In this document: positions 20,171 through 31,077 of the stretch, one piece after another
Layout of the letters: every line of letters starts with the position of its first letter
Numbering within the stretch: position 1 is the stretch's first letter
Source: Triticum aestivum
Lineage: Eukaryota > Streptophyta > Magnoliopsida > Poales > Poaceae
Direction of reading: 5' to 3'
DNA length: 64,000 nucleotides
Assembly (NCBI RefSeq): GCF_018294505.1
Contig: NC_057795.1
Location: 234,047,035-234,111,034 of the forward strand
Program-made: the position numbers and the translations under genes
The notes under the pieces: model-generated
The model's database searches: none
Seen by the model: the letters and a program-made list of their open reading frames with translations, nothing else
What the model was told of the DNA's origin: nothing

Positions 20171-21694
20171 TGATGACCCACAAGTATATGGGGTCAATTG
20201 TAGCCTTTTCTATAAGTAAGAGTGTCGAACCCAACAAGGAGCAGAAGGAAATGACAAGTGGTTTTCAGCAAGGTAATGTATGTAAGTGCTAAAATTGTAA
20301 GTAGCGGAGTAGTTTGATAGCAAGATAATTTGTAACGACCAAGTAACGGTAGTAGTAACAAAATAGCAGCAAGATAGCCCAATCCTTTTGAGGAAAAGGA
20401 CGGGCCAAAACTGTCTCTTATGATAAGCAAAGTGATCTTGAGGGTGCAAGGGAATTTCATCTAGTCACTTTCATCATGTTGGCTTAATTCGTGTTCGCTA
20501 CTTTGATAATTTGATATGTGGGTGGACCGGTGCTTAGGTGTTGTTCTTACTTGAACAAACCTCCTACTTATGATTAACCCTCTCGCAAGCATCCGAAAAT
20601 ACGAGAAAAGTATTAAGAATAAATTTTAACCATAGCATTAAACTTTTGCATCCAATCGGTCCCTTACGGAATAGCGCATAAACTAGGGTTTAAGCTTCTG
20701 CCATTCTCGCAACCCATCATCTAATAACTACTCCACAATGCATTCCCTTAGGCCCAAATGTGGTGAAGTGTCATGTAGTTGACGTTCACATGACACCACT
20801 AAGGGAATCACAACGTACATATCATCAAAATATCGAACTCATATCAAGTTCACATGATTACTTCCAACATGCTTTCTACCGTGACCTCAAGAACAAAAGT
20901 AACTACTCACAAATAATAATCATGCTCAATATCAGAGGGGTATTAAATAGCATAATGGATCTGAACAGATAATCTTCCACCAAATAAACCATATAGTAAT
21001 CAACTACAAGATGTAATCAACACTACTAGTCACCCACAAGCACTAATCTATAGTTCCGGTACAAAGGTTGAGCACAAGAGATGAACTAGTGTTTGAGAGG
21101 AGTTGGTGTTATTGAAGATGTTGATGAATATAGCCCTCCCCAAGATGGGAGAGTTGTTGGAGATGATGATGACGATGATTTCCCCCTCCAAGAGGAAAGT
21201 TCCCCCGACGAAATCGCCCCGTCGGAGGGCAAAAGTGCTCCTGCCCAAGTTCCACCTCGAGACGGCGGTGCTTCATCCTGAAAGTCCTCCCCTTATTTAT
21301 TTTTTCTAGGTCAAAATGACTTATATACCAGAAGAGGAGCACCGGAGGTGGGCCTGGGTGAGCATAACCCACTAGGGCATGCCTGGGCTCCCTTGCGCGC
21401 CCATGTGGGTTGTGCCCACCTGGTGGGCCCCCTCTGGTACTTATTGAATCCAAATATTCTTATTTATTCCATAAAAAAATCCTCGTGAAGTTTCAGCCCA
21501 TTTGGAGTTATGCAGAATAGGTAGCTCGACGTAGATTTTTCATGTCTAGATTTCCAGCTGCCAGAATTCTCCCTCTTTGTGTATACCTTGCATATTATTA
21601 GAGAAAGGTCATTAGAATTACTCCAAAAAGCATTATTATACAATAAAACAACATTAATAACAGTAGGAAAACATGATGCAAAATGCACGTATCA
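20171..21694 (-). repeat. E2 5' LTR (1524 bp)
   Basis: The plus strand reads TGATGACCCACAAGTATATG at 20171 and ends GCACGTATCA at 21694. It aligns end to end with the LTR at 11499-13014. The following 5 bp TGAAG are the target site duplication. Confidence 0.95.
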
Positions 21695-21803
21695 TGAAGT
21701 TGAGTAAGACTCAAAGCCCGACCACTGCAGAAGATAGAGAGAGAATGAAAGTCATTCCCTATGCCTCATCCATAGGTATTGTAACGTATGCCATGCTTTG
21801 TAC
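21695..21803 (+). pseudogene. C: Copia RT fragment, right part
   Basis: Continues the Copia frame after E2: KLSKTQSPTTAEDRERM, then IPYASSIG and TYAMLCT, typical of the segment after the YVDD motif in Copia RT. It is cut at 21804 by the 5' LTR of E3, and the rest of C is not seen in the window. Confidence 0.88.
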
Positions 21804-23404
21804 TGATATGTCTCCAATGTATCTATAATTGTTTATTGTTCCATGCTATTATATTAACATTCTTGGATGTTTTACAATCATTTTATAGTCATTTTATATC
21901 ATTTTTGGGTACTAACCTATTGACATAGTGCCTAGCACGAGTTGCTGTTTTCTACATGTTTTGTACATCGCAGGAAATCAATACCAAACGGAGTCCAAAC
22001 GCAGCGAAACTTTTTGAGGATTTTTTTTGGGCCAGAAGACATCCAGTGGGCCAAGATTGCACCTAGGGTGTGGCTCGAGGAGGGCAGCACCCACCAGGGC
22101 GCACCCAGAGGCCCAGGCGTGCCCTGGTGGATTGCGCCCACCTCGGGTGCCCCCTGAACCGCCTCTTTGCTCTATAAATACGCCAATATTTCAGAAACCC
22201 TAGGGGAGTCGACAAAAATCAATTCCAGCCGCCGTAGAGTCCAGAACCACCAGATCCAATCTAGACACCATCATGGAGGGGTTCACCACTTCCATTGGTG
22301 CCTCTCCGATGATGTGTGACTAGTTCTTTGTATACCTACGGGTCCGTAGTTAGTAGCTAGATGGCTTCCTCTCTCTCTCTCTCTCTCTCTCTTGATTATC
22401 AATACACTGGTCTCTTGGAGATCCATATGATGTAAGTCTTTTTGCGGTGTGTTTGTTGGGATCTGATGAACTTTGAGTTTATGATCAGATCTGTGTTTTT
22501 ATCCATGAAAGTTATTTGAGCCTTCTTTGTTCTCTTATATGCATGATTGCTTATAGCCTCGTATTTCTTCTCCGATATTCGGGTTTTGTTTGGCCAACTT
22601 GATTTAATTATCTTGCAATGGGAATAGGTGCTTTGTGATGGGTTCGATCTTACGGTGCTTGATCCCAGTGACAGAAGGGGAAACGGCACGTATGTATCAT
22701 TGTGATTAAGGATAATAAGATGGGGTCTAAATCTACATAAATAGATAGATAGATCTTGTCTACATCGTGTCATCGTTCTTATTGCATTACTCTGTTTCTC
22801 CATCGACCTAATACACTAGATGCATGCTGGATAGCGGTCGATGTGTGGAGTAATAGTGGTAGATGTAGGCAGGAGTTGGTCTACTAATCTTGGACGTGAT
22901 GCCTATATACTGATCATTGCCTGGATATCATCATGATTATTTGAAGTTCTATCAATTGCCCAACAGTAATTGTTTTCCCACCATTTGCTATTTTTCTGGA
23001 GAGAAACCACTAGTGAAACCTACGACCCCCGGGTCTCTTTTCATCATATTTGCCTTTGCGATCTATTTTCCTTTGCATTTATTTTCAGATCTGTTAAACC
23101 AAAAATACAAAAATACCTTGCTGCAATCTATTTGTTCCGCGATATATTTATCCTATCTACCACTTTTACCTCACGTTATTTGCCTATCTTGAGGCGCCAT
23201 ACCCAAAAGTGTTTGACAACCCCTTTAACACGTCGAGTTGCGAGTATTTGTTATTTGTGTGTAGGTGTTTTTTACGTGGTGTGAGGAGGTTCTCCTACTG
23301 ATTCGATAACATTGGTATCATCACTGAGGGAAATACCTACCGTCGCTATACTGCATCATCCCTTCCTCTTTGGGGAAATACCGACGCAGTTCTAGCAGAC
23401 ATCA
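21804..23404 (+). repeat. E3 5' LTR (1601 bp)
   Basis: Starts TGATATGTCTCCAATG and ends TCTAGCAGACATCA (TGAT/ATCA). The TGATACGTCTCC-like start is typical of abundant Triticeae Gypsy LTRs. It contains a CT microsatellite at 22369-22392 and a GC-rich block at about 22060-22160. It abuts Copia element C on the left. Confidence 0.85.
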
Positions 23405-23415
23405 AAAGGAATTTC

Positions 23416-23433
23416 TGGCGCCGTTGCCAGGGA
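23416..23433 (+). promoter_or_regulatory. E3 primer-binding site
   Basis: TGGCGCCGTTGCCAGGGA lies 11 bases after the LTR end, the same distance and nearly the same sequence as in E2. Confidence 0.7.
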
Positions 23434-23667
23434 GGATCTTCAACATCAACCAGGTTCCTAATCACAAATCTCATCTCTTCACAATTTACATTATTTGCCA
23501 TTTGCCTCTCATTTTCCTCTCCCCAACTCCCCAAAAAATTATCGTTTTATTCGCCCTCTTTTTCGTTCGCCGTTTTCTCGTCAGATCTGTTTTTGAGTGC
23601 AATCTTATTGTGAAGTCACCATGAGTGATTTTGGTATGGCAGAAACAGATGATGGATAACTCCTAAA

Positions 23668-24186
23668 ATGGAGCGTACGGGTAATCTGGATGACAAAACT
23701 TTTGTCTTGGGGCCATGGAATTTTATGGGAAAAGAACATATCCAAGAATTTTTCAATTGTGTCGGAAAATTAAGTCTTGATGATATTCCTATACTTAAAA
23801 GGACTAAATCTTATGCGGAAGCTATTTCGGCACTTGTTCTGAAACTTGAAACTAGATTTATTCATACTCATCCTACCTTGCAGATATTGTTCTATGAGTT
23901 GCCCATTATAAAGGATCCTAAAGCTAAAAAGTTAGCCACTCTTGTTTTGGTGAATGAATTTGACTACATAATTTGGGAAGCTAGGGAAATCTTTGATTTT
24001 TATGGCATGAATCATGCAAAACCCGTGATTTATGAAATTCTTTATAATAGTGATTATGCTTTAAGACATTTGCTTGAAGATAACCAAATAGTTGATGAGA
24101 TTCTTCAAAAGCAAGTCCCCGTTTTAGATATGATCCAACAAGTTTTTAATGATGTTAATCAACACTATTCTTGGATCACTGCCTAA
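23668..24186 (+). CDS. E3 ORF of unknown function
   Basis: A 172-codon frame starts MERTGNLDDKTFVLGPWNFM and ends in TAA at 24184-24186. It is acidic and mostly helical in appearance, with blocks FFNCVGKLSLDDIPIL and KKLATLVLVNEFDYIIWEAR. A short ATG frame at 23621-23659 just upstream (MSDFGMAETDDG) is probably the original start in a different frame, so a frameshift or stop may separate them. I see no zinc knuckle and no protease or RT motif. It occupies the place of gag, so a divergent gag-like protein is the best guess, but the family is not recognised. Confidence 0.55.
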   Translation: MERTGNLDDKTFVLGPWNFMGKEHIQEFFNCVGKLSLDDIPILKRTKSYAEAISALVLKLETRFIHTHPTLQILFYELPIIKDPKAKKLATLVLVNEFDYIIWEAREIFDFYGMNHAKPVIYEILYNSDYALRHLLEDNQIVDEILQKQVPVLDMIQQVFNDVNQHYSWITA

Positions 24187-26434
24187 AATCAAAGGGGTTA
24201 TGGTAAAAAGCAACTTGATAGTGCTAAAGTTTCCATGGATAATGTGTTTTATGTTTTATTTACAAAACCTCTCGACACAAATACCTCCAAGGAAAACAAG
24301 GATAAAGGCGACAAAACTTAGATCCTACGCGTTATGCCTAGCTAGGGGCGTAAAACGATAGCGCTTGTTGGGAGGCAATCCAATGAATAAAGTTTATTTT
24401 TTATTTTTGCTTTCCGTTCTAGAGTGTTAGCACAATTATGCTACTGTTATGATATTGTTTTTTGTGTTTTATTATCTGTTTGTTCCAAGTAAGGCCTTTG
24501 GGAAGATTTGGGTGAAAGTTGATTTGATCTTGCTGAAAAACAGAAACTTTTGCTCACGAGATTATATGTAATTTTTAACAGAAGATTTATTTGGAGTTGA
24601 TTCTCTTTGAAGAAGATTAATAGACAAATTTCTAACGACCACCAATTTATTTCAGAATTTTTGGAGTTACGTAAGTATTCTAAATATCCAGATTGCTACT
24701 GACTGTTCTGTTTTGACAGATTCTGTTTTCTTTGCGTTGTGTGCTTGTTTTGATGATTCTATGGTTTTCTCTGATGAGGTTTTGCCATAGAAAAGTTGGA
24801 ATACAGTAGATATAATGCAAAAACAAAATAAGAATAGGTTTTCTATAGTACTTATAGTAGTGGTTTGTTTTCTTATACTAAAGGATCTCATGAAGGTTTT
24901 CTTGGAGTTTTGTGTGATTGAAGTTTTCAAGTTTTGGGTGATCTTACGGAATAAGGATTAGCAAAAGGCTAAGCTTGGGGATGCCCGAGGCACCCCAAGA
25001 TAATATTCAAATAAGTAGCAAGCAACTAAGCTTGGGGATGCCCCCGAGTGGCATCCCCGCTTTCTTCTAACAACCATCGGTATTTTACTTGAAGCTATAT
25101 TTTTATTCGCCACATATTATGAGTTTTGCTTGGAGCATCTTGTATGATATGAGTATTTGCTTGTTTTTATTTGTGTTTTAAGTGTTGAATCCTTTCTGAA
25201 CACACCTTTTGAGAGAGCCAAAAATTATGCTATGCTTTCTCCTATGTTTCACTTAAATTTGTAAAGCCATGGATTTGCTCTAGTGCTTCACTTATATCTT
25301 TCTGAGCACGGTGTGCTTTGTTATTTTTGAAGAAATGCTCTCATGCTTCACTTAGATTTATTTGGGAGTTAGTAAAATTTTCAGAAATTCTCTCTTGCTC
25401 CACTTGGATTATTTTGAGAGAAGGAAAAAGTATGCTCATGATGTTCACTTATATTTGTTTGAGCTTATCAAAAGCAACATATGAAAATAGTCCCAAAGTG
25501 ATACATATACAAGGAGGATATAATATAAACTTTCATGAAGATAATTGGACAAAATAAACTTGATTTTTAGTAATGGTTTTGAGATATGACTTTATGATAT
25601 GTGAGCCATGTTGATGAGTAATTGTGCTTTAGTAAGAATATTAATGCAAAGGTTTGTGATTCCCTATGCAAGCACGAAAGTCAATAGTTATGCAATGAAA
25701 TTTATATCCTACTTATGGTGCAATATTTGGTGTTACTTATGCTTAATGCTTGGGTATGAGATTGTTTCCTTTTTGGTTGGTCGCTTCTCAATCTTTTTGC
25801 TAGCCTTCATTTTGCACTAAGTATGATCACTACTTGTGCATCCTAAACCCTTTAAACCAGCTTTGCCATATGAGTTCACTATACCTACCTATATGCGGTA
25901 TTTCCATGCCATTCTAAGCAAATTTGCATGTGCCATCTCTAATTTTCAAAATAAATTTCTCTTTTGTGTGCTCTATCGCTCGCGAGGCGGCGAAGGGTGA
26001 CCAATATTTTCCATGTTAGATGTGTTATTCTCACGATGAGTGTTTATTCACTTGTCATTGCATGAGAGTACGACAAAGGTATTAGGGATGCCCAGTCCCG
26101 AAATGAAAAATGAATTTATTGTATGTCGTCAAATAATAAATTCCTTGGAAATAGTTGGTATGGAGGGGAACCATGGATTTGGCTAGCCATGGAAAGTGAA
26201 AGTAATGGTGGAAAAAGGAATAAACTTTATTTTCTGTTTGGAACCGCCTATGATGTATCTAGCATGGAAAGTGTTGAGATCTCTAAGTCGTTTTCGTTTG
26301 TGGGAAAATTATGCCTCCCAAAATATTTTTTATCTCTCAATTTAAGCTTTGAGCTCTGGCACCTCTACAAATCCCTACTTCCCTCCGCGAAGGGCCTTTC
26401 TTTTACTTATGCATTATTTTTGAATTTGAGTCTC
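24187..26434 (+). other. E3 non-coding internal region
   Basis: AT-rich, without coding signal. It includes GCGCTTGTTGGGAGGCAA at 24361, the twice-occurring AAGCTTGGGGATGCCC at about 24969 and 25028, and about five degenerate units around CACTTA-T-TTT at 25250, 25289, 25349, 25401 and 25446. Confidence 0.55.
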
Positions 26435-27380
26435 CACACAACAAAACAAGGCACATCCCTGACATTTTGGGCCGAACGAATTTTTTTCCTGTCATACTTA
26501 TGACACTTCTATGACGATAATTATGACAAAACCCGGTATCATCATAGATGTGGTGGGATCCTACTTCTATGACAAAAAATCATGATAGAAAATGGGCTTT
26601 TCATCCTGGGCGCACCGGAGACGCAGCTGCATGACATTCTTTGGGCCGTCCATGATGGAAAAAACCGTGGTATAAGCGAGGGCGAGGAAAATATTGGGGA
26701 GTTCCCGGTTACGGTGGGTGGTCGGGGGCCGAGCGATGCGTGTTTCTCTTGTACCGTACGTGCATGGGTGCGAGGTGTTGGGCTCTAACTAAACCCGAGC
26801 GAGGCGTCGCCTAACTGAACCCGAGCGATTGCACTGTAGGCTACGCGTTACTGAACCTGAGTGATCGAGCGATTCCTTCGCTACTGCTGCTAATTGAAGC
26901 CGATCGATGCTGCCTCTGGATAAAAAGTGAGCGTTGCTGGGGGGTTGGATGAACAGGACCCCGTGGTGTTGCCGCTAGATGAACAAGACCCCGATCGATC
27001 GAGCCGATTGGGCGTGGATGAACAGGACCCCGTGGAGGGATGGATGAACAGGACCCCGTGGAGGGAAGGTTGAACAGTAGCCGGTGGAGGGCTGGTTGAA
27101 CAGTAGCTGGTGGAGGGCTGGTTGAACAGTAGCCCGTGGAGGGGTGGTTGAACAGGAGCTCGTGGAGATGGTTGGTTGAACATTAGCCGGTGGAGTAGCG
27201 CGCGGTGGAGGCTGGATGAACAGGAGCCTGTGGATGGACAGTCGCAGGGGAGGCTGGAAGAGGTTGGCGGTGGATTAACAGTAGCCCGTGGAGACTGGAG
27301 GACGTTGACGGTGGAGATGAATAGTATCCCGTGGAGTCTTGTTTTGCGGTACACCACACCCCTTCCGATGAAAACAGGAC
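26435..27380. mobile_element. CACTA-like transposon arm, left
   Basis: Starts with a degenerate CACACAACAAAACAAGGCAC and then GACATTTTGGGCCGAACGAA. Nearly the whole stretch is repeated in inverted orientation at about 57100-57955, whose outer end reads CACTACAAAAAAAAGACACA on the minus strand. Long matching arms, a CACTA terminus and subterminal minisatellites fit the CACTA superfamily. No transposase is seen. The arm is cut by Gypsy E4 at 27381. Confidence 0.7.
27015..27190 (+). repeat. 26-bp minisatellite in left CACTA arm
   Basis: About seven units of 26 bp around TGGTTGAACAG start at 27015, 27041, 27067, 27093, 27119, 27145 and 27173. The inverted motif CTGTTCA(T/A)CCA recurs in the right arm (57240-57440). 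Subterminal repeats of this kind are transposase-binding sites in CACTA elements such as En/Spm; that role is inferred here. Confidence 0.8.
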
Positions 27381-27853
27381 TGAGGAAGTCCTGGATTAGG
27401 GGGTATCCGTATAGCCGGACTATATACTTTGGTCGTACTGTTGGACCGTCAAGATACAAGACTCAAGACTTCGTCCCTTGTCTGGATGGGACTCTCCTTT
27501 GCGTGGAAGACAAGCTTGGCGATCCGGATGTTAGATATCCTTCTTTGTAACCGACTATGTGTAACCCTAGCCCCCTCCGGTGTCTATATAAACCGAAGGG
27601 TTTAGTCCGCAGAACAACAATCAGAATTATCATCATAGGCTAGCTCATAGGGTTTAGCCTCTATGATCTCGTGGTAGATCAACTCTTGTAATACTCATAT
27701 CATCAAGATCAATCAAGCAGGAAGTAGGGTTTTACCTCCATCGAGAGGCCCGAACCTGGGTAAAACATCATGTCCCCTGTCTCCTGTTACCATTAGCCTT
27801 AGACGCACAGATCGGGACCCCCTACCCGAGATCCGCCGGTTTTGACACCGACA
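27381..27853 (+). repeat. E4 5' LTR (473 bp)
   Basis: Starts TGAGGAAGTCCTGG and ends GACACCGACA, followed by TTGGTGCTTTCATTGAGAG as probable primer-binding region. A TATA box TATATAAA lies at 27585-27592. Confidence 0.92.
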
Positions 27854-27984
27854 TTGGTGCTTTCATTGAGAGTTCCTTTGTGTTGTCGCTGCAAGGCTCG
27901 ATGGCTCGTCTCATTGTCAAGGACAACATCACCTCTAGGGGAGCCCTGGCGGTAGTCCAAACTCTCTGACTAGGCGGCTTCATC

Positions 27985-28926
27985 ATGACCGCCCGATCGG
28001 CTGCCGCGCCGACGATGACCTCTCGTGTCATCAAAAATAGCATCCACATCAATTCGGAACTCGCCGAACAGATGGATCTAGTGGAGCTCTCCTCCCTTAA
28101 TAAGCTCTTGGATCGCATCGCCGCTTTGGGAGTTGCTACAAACTATGATCGGATTGGGTTTAAACCCGACCAAAGGGATATCAAATCTCCACCGGTCACC
28201 CATGAGATAGCGGTAGTGGAAGAGCCACACATGGATTATCCCTCTACCTTGAGGACAAACTATGTCCGGATTACCGAGCTCTCTGAGCCGGATACCCGCT
28301 CGCGGGAGGACATGACCCAGACCCCGGACTTAGAATCGGGTAACGGGCCAGAAAAATTGGGCAACATCCCGGAGTCCAAGCTGCCGAGCGCGAAAGCTCC
28401 TCTGCCTCTGGATGTCAAATTGGGTCAAAATTTGGACTTAACTACGCCCACCCACCCAGACTTATGCCGTTTTTGCCATATCAGACAAGAGCCCCAAGAG
28501 ACAGTACATCGCTACTGGGCCAGATTCCTCCTTGTGCTAAACAGGGTCAAGGACTGTCGTGAGGAGGACGCAATCTCATTTTTCTGCAAAAATTGCACGA
28601 ACAAAGGGATCCTTAATGCTATAAGTCGCCGTGACATAGTACACTTTACTGACTTAGCAGCCATAGTACAGAAGTACTATGCGATGGAAAGTGCCTGGAA
28701 AGCCCAAATAGAATTTTGGGATAATCCGGCTCTCACTAAACCCTTTGCCCGAGCTAAAAGGGCAAACTCTTGTAAGTTACCCGATCCAATTCCCAAAAAA
28801 CAAAGCCCACTCCAGGGCGTGGAAACGTATTGGAAGAATGTCTCAATGGGCCATGCAAAATTTACAACACAACGGATACCACACCGACGCATAGCCTTGG
28901 AGCATGTTGGATACTCCGGCAGGTAG
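27985..28926 (+). pseudogene. gag: E4 gag (capsid core shortened)
   Basis: A 313-codon frame begins MTARSAAAPTMTSRVI. The N-terminal block (LSSLNKLLDRIAALGV) is typical of the family. The capsid part is represented by ETVHRYWARFLLVLNRVKDC and AISRRDIVHFTDLAAIVQKY, but the upstream capsid block that E5 has (IEAYDGTTDPAAW to LKGLARHWLKSLP) is missing between about 28440 and 28480. No zinc knuckle of the E5 type is visible. The gag therefore has an internal deletion and is probably inactive. Confidence 0.75.
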
Positions 28927-29923
28927 CAAAAAGCAGCGAGGATCTTCTTGTAAACCATAAGACAGAGCAACATCCCGCCGAAGAAAACAATGCGGTACTG
29001 ATAGTCTTCAAGACTTTCGCCTCAAATAATAGGCGCAAGCGAGCTCATCAAAATTTTGCTGAAATCTGCCATGTGGCAGAAATAAATCTGTGGAGCGACA
29101 CTGCTATAACCTTCAGTGCCAGTGACGAACCTCAATTCCATACAGTCCGGGCACCAGCCGCTTTGGTCCTTAGCCCAATCGTGTACGACTTTCGTCTCAC
29201 TAACGTACTCATGGACGGCGGAAGCGGATTAAACCTGATCTATGAAGAAACGCTCAACAAGATGGAAATTGATAAAAGCCGCATTGAGCAAAGCGGCACG
29301 ACCCTCAGGGGAATCATCCCTAGTCGGGAGGCACGGTGTGCGGGAAAATCACACTCGATGTGGTATTCGGCACCCCGGAGAATTATAGGTCTGAAGAAAT
29401 CACGTTCCAAGTGGCCCCGTTCAGCAGCGGATACCATGCCCTTTTAGGGTGGGACACATTCACGAGCTTTCAAGCTATACCCGATTACAGGTACATGAAG
29501 CTTAAAATGCCCGGACCCAATGGAATCATCACTCTAGCCAGTGATCCGGACGTCGCACTCCGCGCCGAAAATAAAATTACCGCACTAGCCCTAGAAGTAT
29601 TACCCGAAGCCCTAGCGGTCGAAGGACTAACAACGCTGCGCGCCATAGTGGACAGGGACGATGTGATACTCGACAAACAACCCAAGTCCACCTCATTCAA
29701 GCCCGCAGATGAGATAGTCAAATTCCAGGTCCATCCAACGAACCCCACAAAGACAGCTTCCATCGGGACACAGTTGAGCCCCACAATGGACGCCGCACTA
29801 CGAGACTTCCTACGCGAGAATTGGGACATTTTCGCCTGGCATCCTTCAGACATGTCGGGCATCCCACGCAGGCTGGTTGAACACAGCCTGAATATACTGA
29901 AAGGATACAAGCCAATCAAATAG
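28830..29923 (+). pseudogene. E4 protease and linker (frameshift, stop)
   Basis: The first frame (to 29447) has the aspartic protease motif VLMDGGSGLNLIYEETL near 29208-29258. The register changes around 29336; the second frame carries FQVAPFSSGYHALLGWDTF and continues through a linker to DIFAWHPSDMSGIPRRLVEH, the usual block ahead of RT in this lineage. A TAG at 29921-29923 ends it 36 bp before the RT frame. The protease would cleave Gag-Pol. Confidence 0.82.
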
Positions 29924-29959
29924 ACTCTTAGGCGCTTCTCAGAGACTAAACCGCAAGCC

Positions 29960-31077
29960 ATGGTAGAAGAGCTAGCCAAGCTACTTGAGGCCGGATTCAT
30001 CAGAGATATAAAGCATCCGGATTGGCTGGCAAATCTGGTAATGGTACCAAAGAAGGACAAATCCTGGCGCCTATGTGTCGATTTCAAAGACCTCAACAAG
30101 GCTTGCCCCAAGGATCCCTTCCCCCTCCCTCGCATCGACCAAATCATCGACGCCATCGCAGGACCTGACTCACTATGTTTCCTCGACGCATACTCTGGAT
30201 ACCATCAAATATAAAGATAGCAGAGTCCGACCAAGCCGCAACGACCTTCATAATGCCATATGGTCCCTTCTGTTTCAACACTATGCCTTTCGGATGCAAA
30301 AATGCCAGCGCAACCTATCAACGCATGATTCAAACATGCCTGGAGAAGCAAATCGGTAAAACAGTGGAGGCATATGTGGACGACGTGGTCATAAAAACAA
30401 GACACGTCGAAACCTTAATAGATGACTTGAGACTTACGTTCGATAACCTCCGAACATACGACATCAAGCTCAACCCGGAAAAATGTGTTTTCGGCGTACC
30501 CTCCGGGAAGTTGCTCGGCTTCATCGTTCCCAATAGAGGAATCGAAGAAAATCCGGCGCAGTTGGCTATCCCAACAGACCTCAAGCATATCCAGAAACTA
30601 GCTGGATGCATGGCTGCCTTAAGCCGCTTTATCTCCCGATTAGGAGAAAAGGCACTACCTCTTTACCTCCTTCTTCAATGCACCGAACACTTCATGCGGA
30701 CGGATGGAGCCGCGGCCAGACTGGATGAAATAAAGACCCTATTGGCCAGCAATCCAGTCCTGACCGCGCCAAATACTGGCAAATCTATGCTATTATACAT
30801 AGCTGCAATACATCAGGTTGTAAGCGCAGTGCTCATCGTCGAACGAGAAGCAGACGGATACAAGTTCCCGCTCCAAAAGCCGGTATATATATTACGTGTC
30901 CACTGCCCTCACTCCATGCAAATCCCGATACCCACACTATCAAAAGATAGCATACGCGGTCTTCATGGCATCCCGGAAGCTATGACACTACTTTTAAGAG
31001 TGTTCGATTACGGTGGCCTCCGAGGTACCACTCAACAACATAATAAAAAACCGCGACGCCACAGGACGAATTGCTAA
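29960..31077 (+). pseudogene. E4 reverse transcriptase
   Basis: RT motifs in order are LLEAGFIRDIKHPDWLANLV, MVPKKDKSWRLCVDFKDLNK, PLPRIDQIIDAI, FLDAYSGYHQI (first Asp), MPFGCKNASATYQRMI and YVDDVVIKTR (catalytic pair). A TAA after FLDAYSGYHQI at 30212-30214 interrupts the frame; it resumes from KIAESDQAATTF. The thumb and connection run to about 30900 (AGCMAALSRFISRLGEKALP), after which the frame decays into IPIPTLSKDS and stops at 31077. Inactive. Confidence 0.88.

Larger units (their letters stand above)
11499..21694 (-). mobile_element. E2: complete Athila-like Gypsy retrotransposon
   Basis: A 10196-bp element on the minus strand with two LTRs (20171-21694 and 11499-13014), primer-binding site, gag, protease, RT, RNase H, integrase, third ORF and polypurine tract, flanked by the 5-bp duplication TGAAG. 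It is inserted in Copia element C. It is the same family as E1. The LTRs differ at roughly twenty positions over the first ~300 bp by eye, so the insertion is old. Protease, RT and integrase are all mutated. Confidence 0.96.
21804..26434 (+). mobile_element. E3: Gypsy-type LTR element, 5' part, probably non-autonomous
   Basis: A 5' LTR, a primer-binding site and an internal region with one ORF but no protease, RT or integrase. The internal region contains the AAGCTTGGGGATGCCC motif twice (about 24969 and 25028), similar to PPT-proximal sequence of E1 and E2. The element stops at 26434 where a CACTA-like arm begins; no 3' LTR is seen. The lack of pol in 3 kb suggests a non-autonomous family, although a deletion cannot be excluded. 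Confidence 0.75.

Noticed and set aside
27176..27550. Frame across the CACTA/E4 border
   Set aside because: It joins a minisatellite to an LTR and cannot be a natural gene.
29485..30156. Minus-strand open frame of 223 codons within E4
   Set aside because: Antisense of the protease linker and RT; no similarity to the antisense domain found further 3'.
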